Positions 33,079-41,108 of a DNA stretch of 60,569 nt are shown in pieces. Position 1 is the stretch's first letter. Every line of letters starts with the position of its first letter. The stretch covers positions 1 to 60,569 of the forward strand of contig NZ_BCXE01000031.1 of assembly GCF_001894945.1 (NCBI RefSeq). Direction: 5' to 3'. A model generated the notes under the pieces. It worked only from the letters and a program-made list of their open reading frames with translations. It did not search any database and was not told the origin of the DNA. Origin of the DNA: Rhodococcus ruber NBRC 15591 (lineage in GTDB: Bacteria > Actinomycetota > Actinomycetes > Mycobacteriales > Mycobacteriaceae). The position numbers were made by a program, and so were the translations under genes.

Positions 33079-33564
33079 CCGGGTGAGGGGAACGGCGTCG
33101 CCGCCCCGCCGGTACGACGCCGCGTACAGGACCCACGCCACGATCGGCAGGATGATGTCGAACCACAGCGGGAATCCGACGTTGCCCGGCTCGGTGTTGT
33201 CCTTCGCGAGCCAGAAGTACAGGTGACCGGCGGCGTCGCCGAAGTACTGGACGGTGGTCACGACGATCGTCGCGAGCCAGAACCCGCCGCGGAAGCGGTA
33301 GCACAGGATTCCCGCCACGCCGATCGCGAGATCGCCCATGGCGTTCTCGAATTGGAAACCTCCGTCGCCGCGGGTGAATCCGATCATCTCGGCGGTCGCG
33401 GGACCGTCGAAGACGTGGAACGCCGCCCCGATCACCGAGGCGACGCCGACCACCGCCACGAGCCACCACACGAGGTAGGTGTCGATACGAGCGGCGCCGT
33501 GGCGGTGGCGGGACTGCAGGAAGGCGCCGACGAGGGCGACGACGGCGAGTACGGCGGTCGGCAC
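33043..33564 (-). CDS. DUF6790-like four-helix membrane protein
   Basis: The 173-residue protein has about four membrane segments (TAVLAVVALVGAFL, YLVWWLVAVVGVASVIGAAFHVF, MGDLAIGVAGILCYRF, IILPIVAWVLYAASY) and conserved polar spots EMIGFTRGDGGFQFENAMGDLAIG and VVTTVQYFGDAAGHLYFW. The pattern matches small uncharacterised membrane proteins of the DUF6790 type. GTG at 33564 opens at the first helix. Its 3' end overlaps cobF. No function known. Confidence 0.7.
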   Translation of the reverse strand: MPTAVLAVVALVGAFLQSRHRHGAARIDTYLVWWLVAVVGVASVIGAAFHVFDGPATAEMIGFTRGDGGFQFENAMGDLAIGVAGILCYRFRGGFWLATIVVTTVQYFGDAAGHLYFWLAKDNTEPGNVGFPLWFDIILPIVAWVLYAASYRRGGDAVPLTRSGAGADAVRAT

Positions 33565-33695
33565 GGCAACTCCCTTCGCGGGGCAGCCGCATCCGGCCGC
33601 TTCACCGGCGAAATGTACGCCGCGCCCGGCCCGTCGCGCAGTGGAACGCCGGGACATCCGCGCGGTGCGCGGATGTCCCGGGTCGGGCATCGGCG

Positions 33696-34208
33696 TCAGA
33701 GCACCGGCGTGGTCACCGGCTGCGGCCGCCGGTCGGTGGGGGAGCGGCTGAGCACGACGGGCAGCCACTGCGAGGTCAGCGCCACCATGCCGAGCCAGGC
33801 GAGCACCATTCCCGCGCCGGGGGCGTGCGGAGTCTGCACCGGCATGCCGTTCTGCGACCAGTAGCCGAGCAGCCCGAACAGGGACGCCAGGCCGGAACCG
33901 AGCATCGACGCCGACGCGAGCCGCCAGCGGTGCGTGCACAGCGCCGCGGTCGACGACACCACACCGAACACCACAGCGAGGCTCACGAAGACCCGCATCG
34001 GCACGGTCGTCGTGGCCTCGTGCCCGAACCACGTGCCGAGCACCGTCCACGACCATTCGGTATCCGATTGCGGCAGAAGCAGACCCAGCACCACCGCGAC
34101 GACACAGGCGACGAGGACGCGGTGTCGCCGGCCGGCGTCGAACTCCCCGGCGATCTTCCGCTCGATGCGGGCGAACTCCTTACGGTATGCGGACAGGTCG
34201 TCGCTCAC
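33696..34208 (-). CDS. conserved membrane protein of Mycobacteriales, function unknown
   Basis: The 170-residue protein starts with a charged helix (SDDLSAYRKEFARIERKIAGEFDAG) and has four membrane helices (VLVACVVAVVLGLLLPQ, VFVSLAVVFGVVSSTAALC, MLGSGLASLFGLLGYW, GMVLAWLGMVALTSQW). A TEWSWTVLGTWFGHEA loop separates the first two. GTG at 34208 has GAGGA at ideal spacing; an upstream GTG touches that site. I cannot name a family with confidence. Confidence 0.65.
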   Translation of the reverse strand: MSDDLSAYRKEFARIERKIAGEFDAGRRHRVLVACVVAVVLGLLLPQSDTEWSWTVLGTWFGHEATTTVPMRVFVSLAVVFGVVSSTAALCTHRWRLASASMLGSGLASLFGLLGYWSQNGMPVQTPHAPGAGMVLAWLGMVALTSQWLPVVLSRSPTDRRPQPVTTPVL

Positions 34209-34242
34209 CGGCACTCCTCGTCGATAGGCACACGAGGGTTCA

Positions 34243-35679
34243 TTATGCGCGTCCCCGGCTACGCCACCCGACGGCGGTGTCGACGACGAGGAACGCCAGC
34301 AGGCTGAGCCCGAGCACCGGGGCGAACCACCCCACCACCGCGGCCGCGACGCCGATCGCGACCGCCGGACCTGCGCCGACGCGACGGAGCGCGCCCCGGG
34401 ACGGAGCGCGGCCGACGGCCCACGCCGACCCACGGGTGGGCCGTCGCCGCCACCACAGCACGTACCCGCGCACCACGACCGTGACCAACGCCACCGCCAG
34501 CAGCGCCAGGGCGACCTGCGTGATCAGCCCGAACATGATGCCCATGTGCAGGGTGATCGACCACCACGTCAGCTGCGCGGCGAGCGGCCAGTCCGCGAAC
34601 CGCAGCACGTCGACGACCTCGCCGGTCGCGCCGTCGACGGCGACCGAGTCGATGCCGTACACCCACGGCTGGCGGGTCTCGGCGACGGTGAAGGCAGTGC
34701 CGGCCTTCGTGGGGACCGAGGCCTCGACGACGCCGGTCAGTCCCGCCGCGGCCGCCGCGTCCAGCACCGAGTCGATGCGGGCGATGTTCGTGTCGAGCAG
34801 TGCCGGGTCGGCGGCGTGCCCACCGTGGCCGCCGTGCCCCTCGTGGCCCGTCGCGGGTGCGGCGCTGCTCCCCGTCAGGGTCGCGTCGACGGCGGGCGTC
34901 TTCCAGTCCAGTGCCGCCCGCAGCTCGGCGATGTTGTCGCCGGCGAACCGGGACCAGGTCAGACCGGTCGCGGACAGGAACACCAGGCCGACCGCGATCC
35001 ATACACCCACCACACCGTGCCAGCCGAGGGTGCGGGACCGGCCGGTGGCGGTGCGGTCGACGGTGAGCAGGCGCGCCTCGGCGTCGCGGGCCCGCAACGT
35101 CCGGTACCGGCGCACCCACAGATACACGCCGCCGAGCGCGATCACCCACATCCAGGACGCGGCCAGCTCGCTGTAGAGGCGGCCCGGTTCGCCGAGATGC
35201 AGGTGCCGGTGCAGCTGCGAGATCCAGGTCCGCACCGGCAGGGCGCTGCTGCTGCCGTAGACGGCCAGCTCACCGAGCGGCCGCGCGGTGACCGGGTCGA
35301 CGAAGACCGCGAGCCGCTGCGACTCGCCGAGGCTCGGGTCGGCGAACAGGACCCGGGTGGTCTCGCCGGGCGCCGCGGCCGGCCGCACCGCGGTGACGGT
35401 GAGATCGGGCCGCTGGCCGGTGGCCACCCGGATCTGCTCGGCCACCGGCACGGCGGGACCGGTGGCATCGGTGTGCAGCTGATCGCGGTAGACGAGTTGC
35501 TCGATCGTCGGCGCGAGCGCGTAGAGGCCGCCGCTGACCGCGGCGATCAGGATGAACGGGGCGACGAGGAGGCCGGCGTAGAAGTGCAGCCGCAGCACGA
35601 GTGGTCGCAGGGAGGAGGTGCCGGATCGGCGGGTCGGGGGCGGGACGGAACGATCCGTCCCGAGGTCGGTCGTGGACAT
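34243..35679 (-). CDS. PepSY-associated TM protein (PiuB-like)
   Basis: The 478-residue protein fits the PepSY_TM family: an N-terminal helix (LHFYAGLLVAPFILIAAVSGGLYALAP), a periplasmic PepSY-like domain, a central pair of helices beginning RTWISQLHRHLHLGEPGRLYSELAASWMWVIALGGVYLW and GWHGVVGVWIAVGLVFLSATGLTW, a second PepSY-like region and C-terminal helices (WWSITLHMGIMFGLITQVALALLAVALVTVVVRG). Conserved His residues in the helices suggest heme or metal handling; such proteins reduce siderophore iron or act with copper genes. A His-rich loop (GHEGHGGHGGHAAD) may bind metal. ATG at 35679 was chosen; a longer start at 35724 is possible. Confidence 0.82.
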   Translation of the reverse strand: MSTTDLGTDRSVPPPTRRSGTSSLRPLVLRLHFYAGLLVAPFILIAAVSGGLYALAPTIEQLVYRDQLHTDATGPAVPVAEQIRVATGQRPDLTVTAVRPAAAPGETTRVLFADPSLGESQRLAVFVDPVTARPLGELAVYGSSSALPVRTWISQLHRHLHLGEPGRLYSELAASWMWVIALGGVYLWVRRYRTLRARDAEARLLTVDRTATGRSRTLGWHGVVGVWIAVGLVFLSATGLTWSRFAGDNIAELRAALDWKTPAVDATLTGSSAAPATGHEGHGGHGGHAADPALLDTNIARIDSVLDAAAAAGLTGVVEASVPTKAGTAFTVAETRQPWVYGIDSVAVDGATGEVVDVLRFADWPLAAQLTWWSITLHMGIMFGLITQVALALLAVALVTVVVRGYVLWWRRRPTRGSAWAVGRAPSRGALRRVGAGPAVAIGVAAAVVGWFAPVLGLSLLAFLVVDTAVGWRSRGRA

Positions 35680-35772
35680 GCGAATGCTCGTTTCGATCGT
35701 CGGTGACGACGGCAGCGTCGTCACACGTGGGAAAGCCGCCGCGGGGTACGGACGCGGCGGAACAGGATCGGG

Positions 35773-36297
35773 TCAGGCGGTGCGGGGCGGACCCCGGGTG
35801 CCGGCCTGTGCGGAAACGAGCACTCGCAGCACGAGACGTGCCCGGTGCGAGGGTGTGGCCACCCACAGCGGCGCATGCGCCGGGGGCAGGGTCAGTATCG
35901 CGGCGACGATGTGCCGCAACACGCCGAGTGCCGCGACGCAACCCTGCTCGGCCGCCCGGATCAGGGCGGCGGAGACGACGAGGGCCGCGGCGTGGGCGCC
36001 GAGCATCGCGGGCGAGAGCCCGAGGCCGTGGGCGTGCTCGGCGGTGAGGGTCAGGACGGTGTGACCGATCGTCTGGCCCGCGGCCAGGACGAGCACCAGT
36101 GCGGTCAGCGGCCGGTGCGACCGGAGCGCGGACACCGCGGCACCGAACGCGGCGCAGGCGGCGACCATCAGCACCACCGACGCCTGGGACGGAATCTCGC
36201 CGCCCGCGAGGCCGTGGGCCGCGACGGAGACCGCGGCGGAGGTCGAGCCCACGAACGCGCCACGCAGCTGCGTGGACGTCGGCGGGCGTGGATTCAC
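35773..36297 (-). CDS. hypothetical membrane protein next to the PepSY gene
   Basis: The protein of about 174 residues has four or five membrane helices: GAFVGSTSAAVSVAAHGLAGG, SVVLMVAACAAFGAAVSAL, LTALVLVLAAGQTIGHTVLTL, LGAHAAALVVSAALIRAAEQG and VLRHIVAAILTL. Conserved His residues in or near helices (AHGLAGG, GQTIGHTV, AEHAHGL, LGAHAA) would suit metal or heme contacts. It lies 93 bases upstream of the PepSY gene on the same strand, a pair that recurs in actinobacteria as far as I recall. The GTG at 36297 has no clear ribosome binding site. Confidence 0.65.
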   Translation of the reverse strand: MNPRPPTSTQLRGAFVGSTSAAVSVAAHGLAGGEIPSQASVVLMVAACAAFGAAVSALRSHRPLTALVLVLAAGQTIGHTVLTLTAEHAHGLGLSPAMLGAHAAALVVSAALIRAAEQGCVAALGVLRHIVAAILTLPPAHAPLWVATPSHRARLVLRVLVSAQAGTRGPPRTA

Positions 36298-36311
36298 GCG
36301 AAGGAGCCTAC

Positions 36312-36359
36312 AGCGGTGTGCCCTTTGGGCTGCCCTGACCGCCCAAAGGGCGCACCGCT
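36312..36359 (-). repeat. palindromic repeat of the CCTTTGGGC family, copy 1
   Basis: Arms 36312-36330 and 36341-36359 pair at 18 of 19 positions with a ten-base loop; the core is GTGCCCTTTGGGC-type. It lies directly after the stop of the gene at 36359-36793, so it may act as a terminator, and it resembles the palindrome at 54058-54105. Confidence 0.8.
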
Positions 36360-36793
36360 CAGTGACCGCGCGGTTCGCGCAGGCTCGTTCCTTCGACGTT
36401 GCGGACCCGCTTGCGCTCGAGCAGGACCAGCAGGGCACCGATCCCGAAGGACACGATGCAGGCGGGACCGGCGATCCAGGCCCAGCCCTCGAAGCCGTAG
36501 CCGGCAGCCACCAGAGTCAGACCGAGCAGCAGCAGCCCGAGGCCCAGGAAGAAGTAGCCCGGCCAGCCCCGGGAATCGGTCAGGGCCTCACCGGCGTGGC
36601 TGCGCATCGTGCGGGCGTCGTCGGCCGGGAAGTCGCTGTCGTTCGTCAGGTCCCGGTCGTGGGCCTGCCTGCTGTGCACCGGATCGGCACCCGCGCGGGT
36701 CTCCTCGCTTCGCCGAAACTCACTGCTTCGCCGAAACTCACCGCTTCTCCGAAGTTCACTGCTTCCCCGAAACTCACTCTCGTGTTCCGTCAC
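36359..36793 (-). CDS. small two-helix membrane protein with repeated N-terminus
   Basis: The 144-residue protein has a hydrophilic N-terminus of about 75 residues, within which an 18-base unit is repeated about four times (FRRSSE-like), then two membrane helices (PGYFFLGLGLLLLGLTLVAAGYGF and WAWIAGPACIVSFGIGALLVLLE) and a basic tail. The two-helix part resembles uncharacterised actinobacterial UsfY-like or stress-linked membrane proteins, but I cannot be sure. GTG at 36793 with AGGA upstream. It is divergent from the stress-type dehydrogenase. Confidence 0.65.
   Translation of the reverse strand: MTEHESEFRGSSELRRSGEFRRSSEFRRSEETRAGADPVHSRQAHDRDLTNDSDFPADDARTMRSHAGEALTDSRGWPGYFFLGLGLLLLGLTLVAAGYGFEGWAWIAGPACIVSFGIGALLVLLERKRVRNVEGTSLREPRGH
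36707..36778 (-). repeat. four 18-base tandem repeats in the small membrane protein gene
   Basis: Units start at 36707, 36725, 36743 and 36761 and follow GCTTCGCCGAAACTCACT with a few changes. The six-codon period keeps the frame and codes charged FRRSSE-type repeats at the protein's N-terminus. Confidence 0.82.
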
Positions 36794-36859
36794 AGCCCCA
36801 TCCTTTCCAGAGGTCGGGTCGGGAGAGCGCTGCAGCGCTCGGATTCACCGACCGGTGCC

Positions 36860-36889
36860 GTTCGTGTACCCGCTCCCGGCGCCGGGTAT
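36860..36889 (+). promoter_or_regulatory. possible SigB/SigF-type promoter of the stress dehydrogenase gene
   Basis: GTTCGT (36860-36865) and GGGTAT (36884-36889) are 18 bases apart, close to the GTTT-N16-GGGTAT consensus of general-stress sigma factors in actinobacteria. The -10 match is exact; the -35 is weaker. The gene starts 56 bases downstream. Confidence 0.4.
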
Positions 36890-36945
36890 GCACCGTGCGG
36901 ACACGGCGGCTCCGTAACCGCCCGCACACCGCTGAGGGAGGACCC

Positions 36946-37842
36946 ATGACCGACCAGCACCGGCCCCGGAATCCGGTCGAGCAGTACCCGGCCCCGGATC
37001 GTGAGCAGCAACCCGAACTCGAGTACCCGGGCCTGACGTCCGACATGGTGTCGGCACCCGACCACGGCGAGCAGACCTATCGCGGCAGCGGCAGGCTCGA
37101 GGGCCGACGGGCGCTGATCACCGGTGCCGACTCGGGGATCGGACGGGCCGTGGCGATCGCGTTCGCCCGTGAGGGCGCCGACGTCGTCCTCAGCTATCTC
37201 GAGTCCGAGGAGGACGACGCCCGCGAAACCGTGCGGTGGATCGAGGAGGCGGGTCGGCGCGCCGTCGCGGTGCCGGGCGACATCCGCTCCGAGGAACACT
37301 GCCGGCACCTGATCGACACGGCCGTGCGTGACCTCGGCGGCCTGGACATCCTGGTGAACAACGCGGCGTTCCAGATGGTGCAGATGAACGGGATCGCCGA
37401 CATCACCACCGAGCAGTTCGACCGCGTGCTGAAGACGAACCTGTACGCGTTGTTCTGGCTGTGCAAGTTCGCGATCGACGTGATGGAACCGGGCTCGACG
37501 ATCATCAACACGTCGTCGATCCAGGGGACGAGCCCGTCGCCGGAGCTGCTCGACTACGCCACGACCAAGGCCGGCATCGTCGACTTCACCAAGGGCCTGG
37601 CGTCGGACGTCGCGAAGCGGGGGATCCGGGTCAATGCCGTCGCCCCGGGACCGATCTGGACGCCGCTCATCCCGGCCACGATGCCCCGGGAGAAGTTCGA
37701 ATCCTTCGGTGACGACGTCCCGCTCGGCCGGCCCGGGCAGCCGGCCGAACTGGCCCCGGCCTACGTCTTCCTCGCCTCGCAGGAGTCGAGCTACATCACC
37801 GGCGAGGTCATCGCCGTCACCGGCGGCAAGCCCTTCTCCTGA
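36946..37842 (+). CDS. general-stress type short-chain dehydrogenase (YghA/GsiB-neighbour type)
   Basis: The 298-residue SDR has a distinctive N-terminal extension of about 45 residues (LEYPGLTSDMVSAPDHGEQTYRGSGRLEGRR) typical of YghA/YdaD-type SDRs induced by stress. The core has TGADSGIGRAVAIAFAREGADV, VNNAAFQM, the serine in INTSSIQG, the YATTK catalytic pair and NAVAPGPIWTPLIPA. GGGAGGAC precedes the ATG. Next to catalase and behind a stress-type promoter it likely serves oxidative or desiccation defence; the substrate is unknown. Confidence 0.87.
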   Translation: MTDQHRPRNPVEQYPAPDREQQPELEYPGLTSDMVSAPDHGEQTYRGSGRLEGRRALITGADSGIGRAVAIAFAREGADVVLSYLESEEDDARETVRWIEEAGRRAVAVPGDIRSEEHCRHLIDTAVRDLGGLDILVNNAAFQMVQMNGIADITTEQFDRVLKTNLYALFWLCKFAIDVMEPGSTIINTSSIQGTSPSPELLDYATTKAGIVDFTKGLASDVAKRGIRVNAVAPGPIWTPLIPATMPREKFESFGDDVPLGRPGQPAELAPAYVFLASQESSYITGEVIAVTGGKPFS

Positions 37843-37864
37843 CAGACCCGCGGGGGGTGGTGCC

Positions 37865-37921
37865 GGTGGCCGAATGTCACATTCGGTCGATTCGATCGAC
37901 GCGATGTGACATTCGGCCACC
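37865..37921. terminator. nested palindrome between convergent dehydrogenase and catalase genes
   Basis: GGTGGCCGAATGTCACAT (37865-37882) pairs perfectly with ATGTGACATTCGGCCACC (37904-37921). The 21-base loop contains a second palindrome, GTCGATTCGATCGAC. It lies between two convergent stops and could end both transcripts, although no U-run is present; it also resembles an inserted palindromic repeat. Confidence 0.65.
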
Positions 37922-37964
37922 ACCGCCGCACCACCGCCGCACCGCCGCAGCAGCAGGGGGCGGG

Positions 37965-40109
37965 TCAGGCCTGGGACCGCTCCCACACACGGTGGGCGCC
38001 GAGCAGTTCGACGATTCCGGTCACCACCGCTTCCGGATCGTCGGCGGTGACCACTCCGGGGGCCTCGGGATGGACGGCTGCGTGCTCGAGCGCTTCGGTG
38101 CCCGTGCCCCACGTGCCGATCGCCTTGCAGTGCCGGAACGTCTCGTCGACCAGGATGCGTACCCGCGGATCGGCCGGGGCGCTCGCGAGCAGCAGGGCGT
38201 CGTACTCGACGGACCGCGCCGTGTCGAAGGTGCGCGAGATCGGCACCTCCTTGCGGCCGCCGTCGAGCTTGCCGCCGTGCGGACCGATCACCAGCGGCAC
38301 GGCCTTCGCCGCGGCCACCGCCGCCACGGCCTTGGCGACCTCGGCGACGTCGGCGCTGTCGTCCGCGACGATGCCGATCATCCGCCCCTCGACCGGCCAC
38401 GTCGCACCGACCTGGGACAGGGCCTCGCTGCGCAGCGGCTCACCGTCCGTCGACACCGTCGGCTCCGGTGCCGGCAGGCCGAGACCCGCCGCGACGGTGG
38501 CGCACAGTCCGGCGTCGATGTTCGCGAGCACGCGCAGGGCCCGCTCCTTGATCGCCTGCTCGAAGCACTTGCCGAGTTCGAAGGTGTAGGCGTCGGCCAC
38601 GTGCTTCTTCTCGATCTCCGACAGGCTCCGGTAGAACAGCCGGGCCTGCGAGAAGTGATCGTCGAACGTGCTCGGCGCCTCACGTTCCTTGACACCCGCG
38701 GCGATCGGCGCCGGCACGTCGATGAACGCGGCGTCCTCGACGCCCGCGAGGAACGGGCATCCCGCTCCGAGCGAGTTGGGCCGGTAGGGAGCCGCGCCCG
38801 GATGGATGCCGGTCTGGTGCATGCCGTCGCGCAGCATGTCGTTGACGGGGGCGTGCGGCCGGTTGATCGGCAACTGGCCGAAGTTCGGTCCGCCGAGCCG
38901 GCTCAGCTGGGTGTCGAGGTAGGAGAACAGCCGACCCTGGAGCAGCGGATCGTCGGTGACGTCGATGCCGGGGACGAGGTGGCCGGGATGGAAGGCGACC
39001 TGCTCGGTCTCGGCGAAGAAGTTCGTCGGGTTGGCGTTGAGCTGCATCGTCCCGATCACCTGCACCGGGGCGAGCTCCTCGGGGACGATCTTGGTGGGGT
39101 CGAGAAGGTCGATGCCCTCGAACGTCTGCTCCGGGGTGTCGGGGAAGACCTGCACGCCCAGATCCCATTCGGGGTAGGCGCCGGATTCGATGGCGTCGGC
39201 GAGGTCGCGACGGTGGAAGTCCGGGTCGATGCCGCCGAGCAGCTGCGCCTCCTCCCACACCAGCGAGTGCACGCCCAGGCGCGGCTTCCAGTGGAACTTC
39301 ACCAGCGACGTCTCGCCGTCGGCGTTGACGAGACGGAAGGTGTGGACGCCGAAGCCCTCCATCATCCGGTAGGAGCGCGGAATGCCCCGGTCCGACATGT
39401 TCCACAAAGTGTGCGCGGTGGCCTCGGTGTGCAGTGAGACGAAGTCCCAGAACGTGTCGTGCGCGCTCTGAGCCTGCGGGATCTCGCGGTCCGGATGCGG
39501 CTTGGCGGCATGGACGATGTCCGGGAACTTGATCGCGTCCTGGATGAAGAACACCGGAATGTTGTTCCCCACCAAGTCGAACGTTCCCTCGTCGGTGTAG
39601 AACTTCGTCGCGAAACCACGGGTGTCGCGGACGGTGTCGGCGGAACCACGCGAACCGAGCACCGTCGAGAAACGGACGAAGACACGCGTCTCGCTGCCCT
39701 TCTGCAGGAATCCGGCGCGGGTGATCTTCGAGGCGGCGCCGTTGGCCCGGAAGACGCCGTGCGCCGCGGCGCCCCGGGCGTGCACCGCCCGCTCGGGAAT
39801 GCGCTCGTGATCGAAATGGGTGATCTTCTCGCGGAAGTGGTGGTCCTGCAAGAGCGTCGGACCGCGGCGACCCGCCTTGAGGGAGTGGTCGGTGTCGGTC
39901 AGCCGTGCACCCTGGGCGGTGGTGAGGAAGCGGCCCTGGGGACCGCGCGCACCGTCGGGCAGGTCCTCGGGTGTGCCGGTGGCAGTGACCGGGACGGGCT
40001 CACGCTGGTCGGGTTTGGCCGGAGGCGGGTCCGTCGGGGTCGTGGGTTCCTCGACCGGAACCTCGAAACCGGCGGGCGAGCCGGGAACCGGCGGATTCTT
40101 GTCGAACAC
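37965..40109 (-). CDS. katE: large-subunit catalase HPII type
   Basis: The 714-residue monofunctional heme catalase breaks hydrogen peroxide to water and oxygen. It has the N-terminal extension and C-terminal flavodoxin-like domain of clade 2 enzymes. Catalytic His is in PERAVHARGAAAHGVF (His110), the Asn in FDLVGNNIPVFFIQDAIKFPD, and the proximal heme Tyr in RLFSYLDTQLSRLGGPNF. The C-terminal domain (about 560-714, MIGIVADDSADVAEVAKA) is present in full. GTG start at 40109. Together with the neighbouring stress dehydrogenase it suggests a stationary-phase or stress locus. Confidence 0.95.
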   Translation of the reverse strand: MFDKNPPVPGSPAGFEVPVEEPTTPTDPPPAKPDQREPVPVTATGTPEDLPDGARGPQGRFLTTAQGARLTDTDHSLKAGRRGPTLLQDHHFREKITHFDHERIPERAVHARGAAAHGVFRANGAASKITRAGFLQKGSETRVFVRFSTVLGSRGSADTVRDTRGFATKFYTDEGTFDLVGNNIPVFFIQDAIKFPDIVHAAKPHPDREIPQAQSAHDTFWDFVSLHTEATAHTLWNMSDRGIPRSYRMMEGFGVHTFRLVNADGETSLVKFHWKPRLGVHSLVWEEAQLLGGIDPDFHRRDLADAIESGAYPEWDLGVQVFPDTPEQTFEGIDLLDPTKIVPEELAPVQVIGTMQLNANPTNFFAETEQVAFHPGHLVPGIDVTDDPLLQGRLFSYLDTQLSRLGGPNFGQLPINRPHAPVNDMLRDGMHQTGIHPGAAPYRPNSLGAGCPFLAGVEDAAFIDVPAPIAAGVKEREAPSTFDDHFSQARLFYRSLSEIEKKHVADAYTFELGKCFEQAIKERALRVLANIDAGLCATVAAGLGLPAPEPTVSTDGEPLRSEALSQVGATWPVEGRMIGIVADDSADVAEVAKAVAAVAAAKAVPLVIGPHGGKLDGGRKEVPISRTFDTARSVEYDALLLASAPADPRVRILVDETFRHCKAIGTWGTGTEALEHAAVHPEAPGVVTADDPEAVVTGIVELLGAHRVWERSQA

Positions 40110-40142
40110 TGCGATGCTCCGTTCGGTCGAGACAGGGGACGT

Positions 40143-41108
40143 TCACGTCCCGACCGAGTTGCCCCGCGCGTCCCTGTCCAAACATCGGCCACGTCCGCTC
40201 CCCGCATGCGCCGCGGTGGCGACCCACCGGTCCGCGGCCGCGTCGTACCGGGCCAGACCCGCCTCGGCGAATCGGGTCAGCCACCCGGTCATCGGCCAGC
40301 GCCCCCAGCGCCGGTGGAAGACAGCGGCGTTGTGGAGGATCTCGTGCAGATGCTCGACCGGCGGGTCGGAGACCGGGTGGTGCTGATGGAAGGCATGCGC
40401 GCCGCCGACCCAGCGCAACCCCACCCCGGCGTGCGCGGCGCGCTGGGCGAAGTCGGTGTCCTCGCCGCCGTACCCGACGTAGTCCGTGCAGAAGCCCCCG
40501 ACGGCCGTCCACGTCGCGCGGGTCGCCGCGAACGACAGCGACCAGAACAGGTCGTACTCGTCGCCGGTGCGGATCGTGCCGGCCGGGGGGTTCGGCCGTG
40601 CCGGATGCGGGTTCACGCTCCGCTCGAGGCGGCCCAGGTCGTATCCGCGCGGCCCCGGCGGCGGCAGATACGTCACCGGACCGCACAGCAGGGCGCTGCC
40701 GTGCCGCGGATCGCTCGCGGCCCGCTCGTACAACCCGAGGAGGCCCGCGGACGGGATGCAGTCGACATCGAGGAACACCAGCAGCTCGGCGCCGCGCGCC
40801 AAGGCACACTCGGCGCCCACATTGCGCGCGGTGGACAGTGACAACGGTCCGCCCGCGGACGGTGGCAATGGTCTGCCCGCGGACGGTGGCAACGGTCCGC
40901 CCGCGGACGGTGGCAACGGTCCGCCCGCCGGCAGGGTCACCGTATGAGCCGGGTAGCCCTCCGCTTCGATCAGCGGTGCGACGGCCGGATCGCCCATCGA
41001 TACCACCACGTGATCGTCCGGGGTCCGTGCGCTGCGCGCCAGGCCGCGCAGCTGCAGCCGCAGGTGCGCGTGCCGGCCGGCGACGAGAGTGATCACGGTC
41101 GTCCTCAT
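40143..41108 (-). CDS. family 2 glycosyltransferase
   Basis: The 321-residue GT-A fold enzyme starts TTVITLVAGRHAHLRLQLRGLARS, has LVFLDVDCIPSAGLLGLYE (DVD metal-binding motif) and a C-terminal galactosyltransferase-like GFCTDYVGYGGEDTDFAQRA with an acidic ED base motif. A run of GGPLPPSA repeats coded by 24-base tandem repeats lies in the loop before the nucleotide-sugar strand. ATGA overlap with the preceding gene. Last gene of a four-gene glycosyltransferase operon; acceptor unknown. Confidence 0.82.
   Translation of the reverse strand: MRTTVITLVAGRHAHLRLQLRGLARSARTPDDHVVVSMGDPAVAPLIEAEGYPAHTVTLPAGGPLPPSAGGPLPPSAGRPLPPSAGGPLSLSTARNVGAECALARGAELLVFLDVDCIPSAGLLGLYERAASDPRHGSALLCGPVTYLPPPGPRGYDLGRLERSVNPHPARPNPPAGTIRTGDEYDLFWSLSFAATRATWTAVGGFCTDYVGYGGEDTDFAQRAAHAGVGLRWVGGAHAFHQHHPVSDPPVEHLHEILHNAAVFHRRWGRWPMTGWLTRFAEAGLARYDAAADRWVATAAHAGSGRGRCLDRDARGNSVGT
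40846..40929 (-). repeat. 3.5 copies of a 24-base tandem repeat in the family 2 glycosyltransferase
   Basis: Units at 40846, 40870 and 40894 follow GGTCCGCCCGCGGACGGTGG plus four bases, with a partial fourth copy. Each codes eight residues (GGPLPPSA). The repeats expand a surface loop without breaking the frame. Confidence 0.85.

Noticed and set aside
40846-40929. CRISPR-like repeats in the glycosyltransferase gene
   Set aside because: The 24-base units are contiguous, keep the reading frame and have no spacers.
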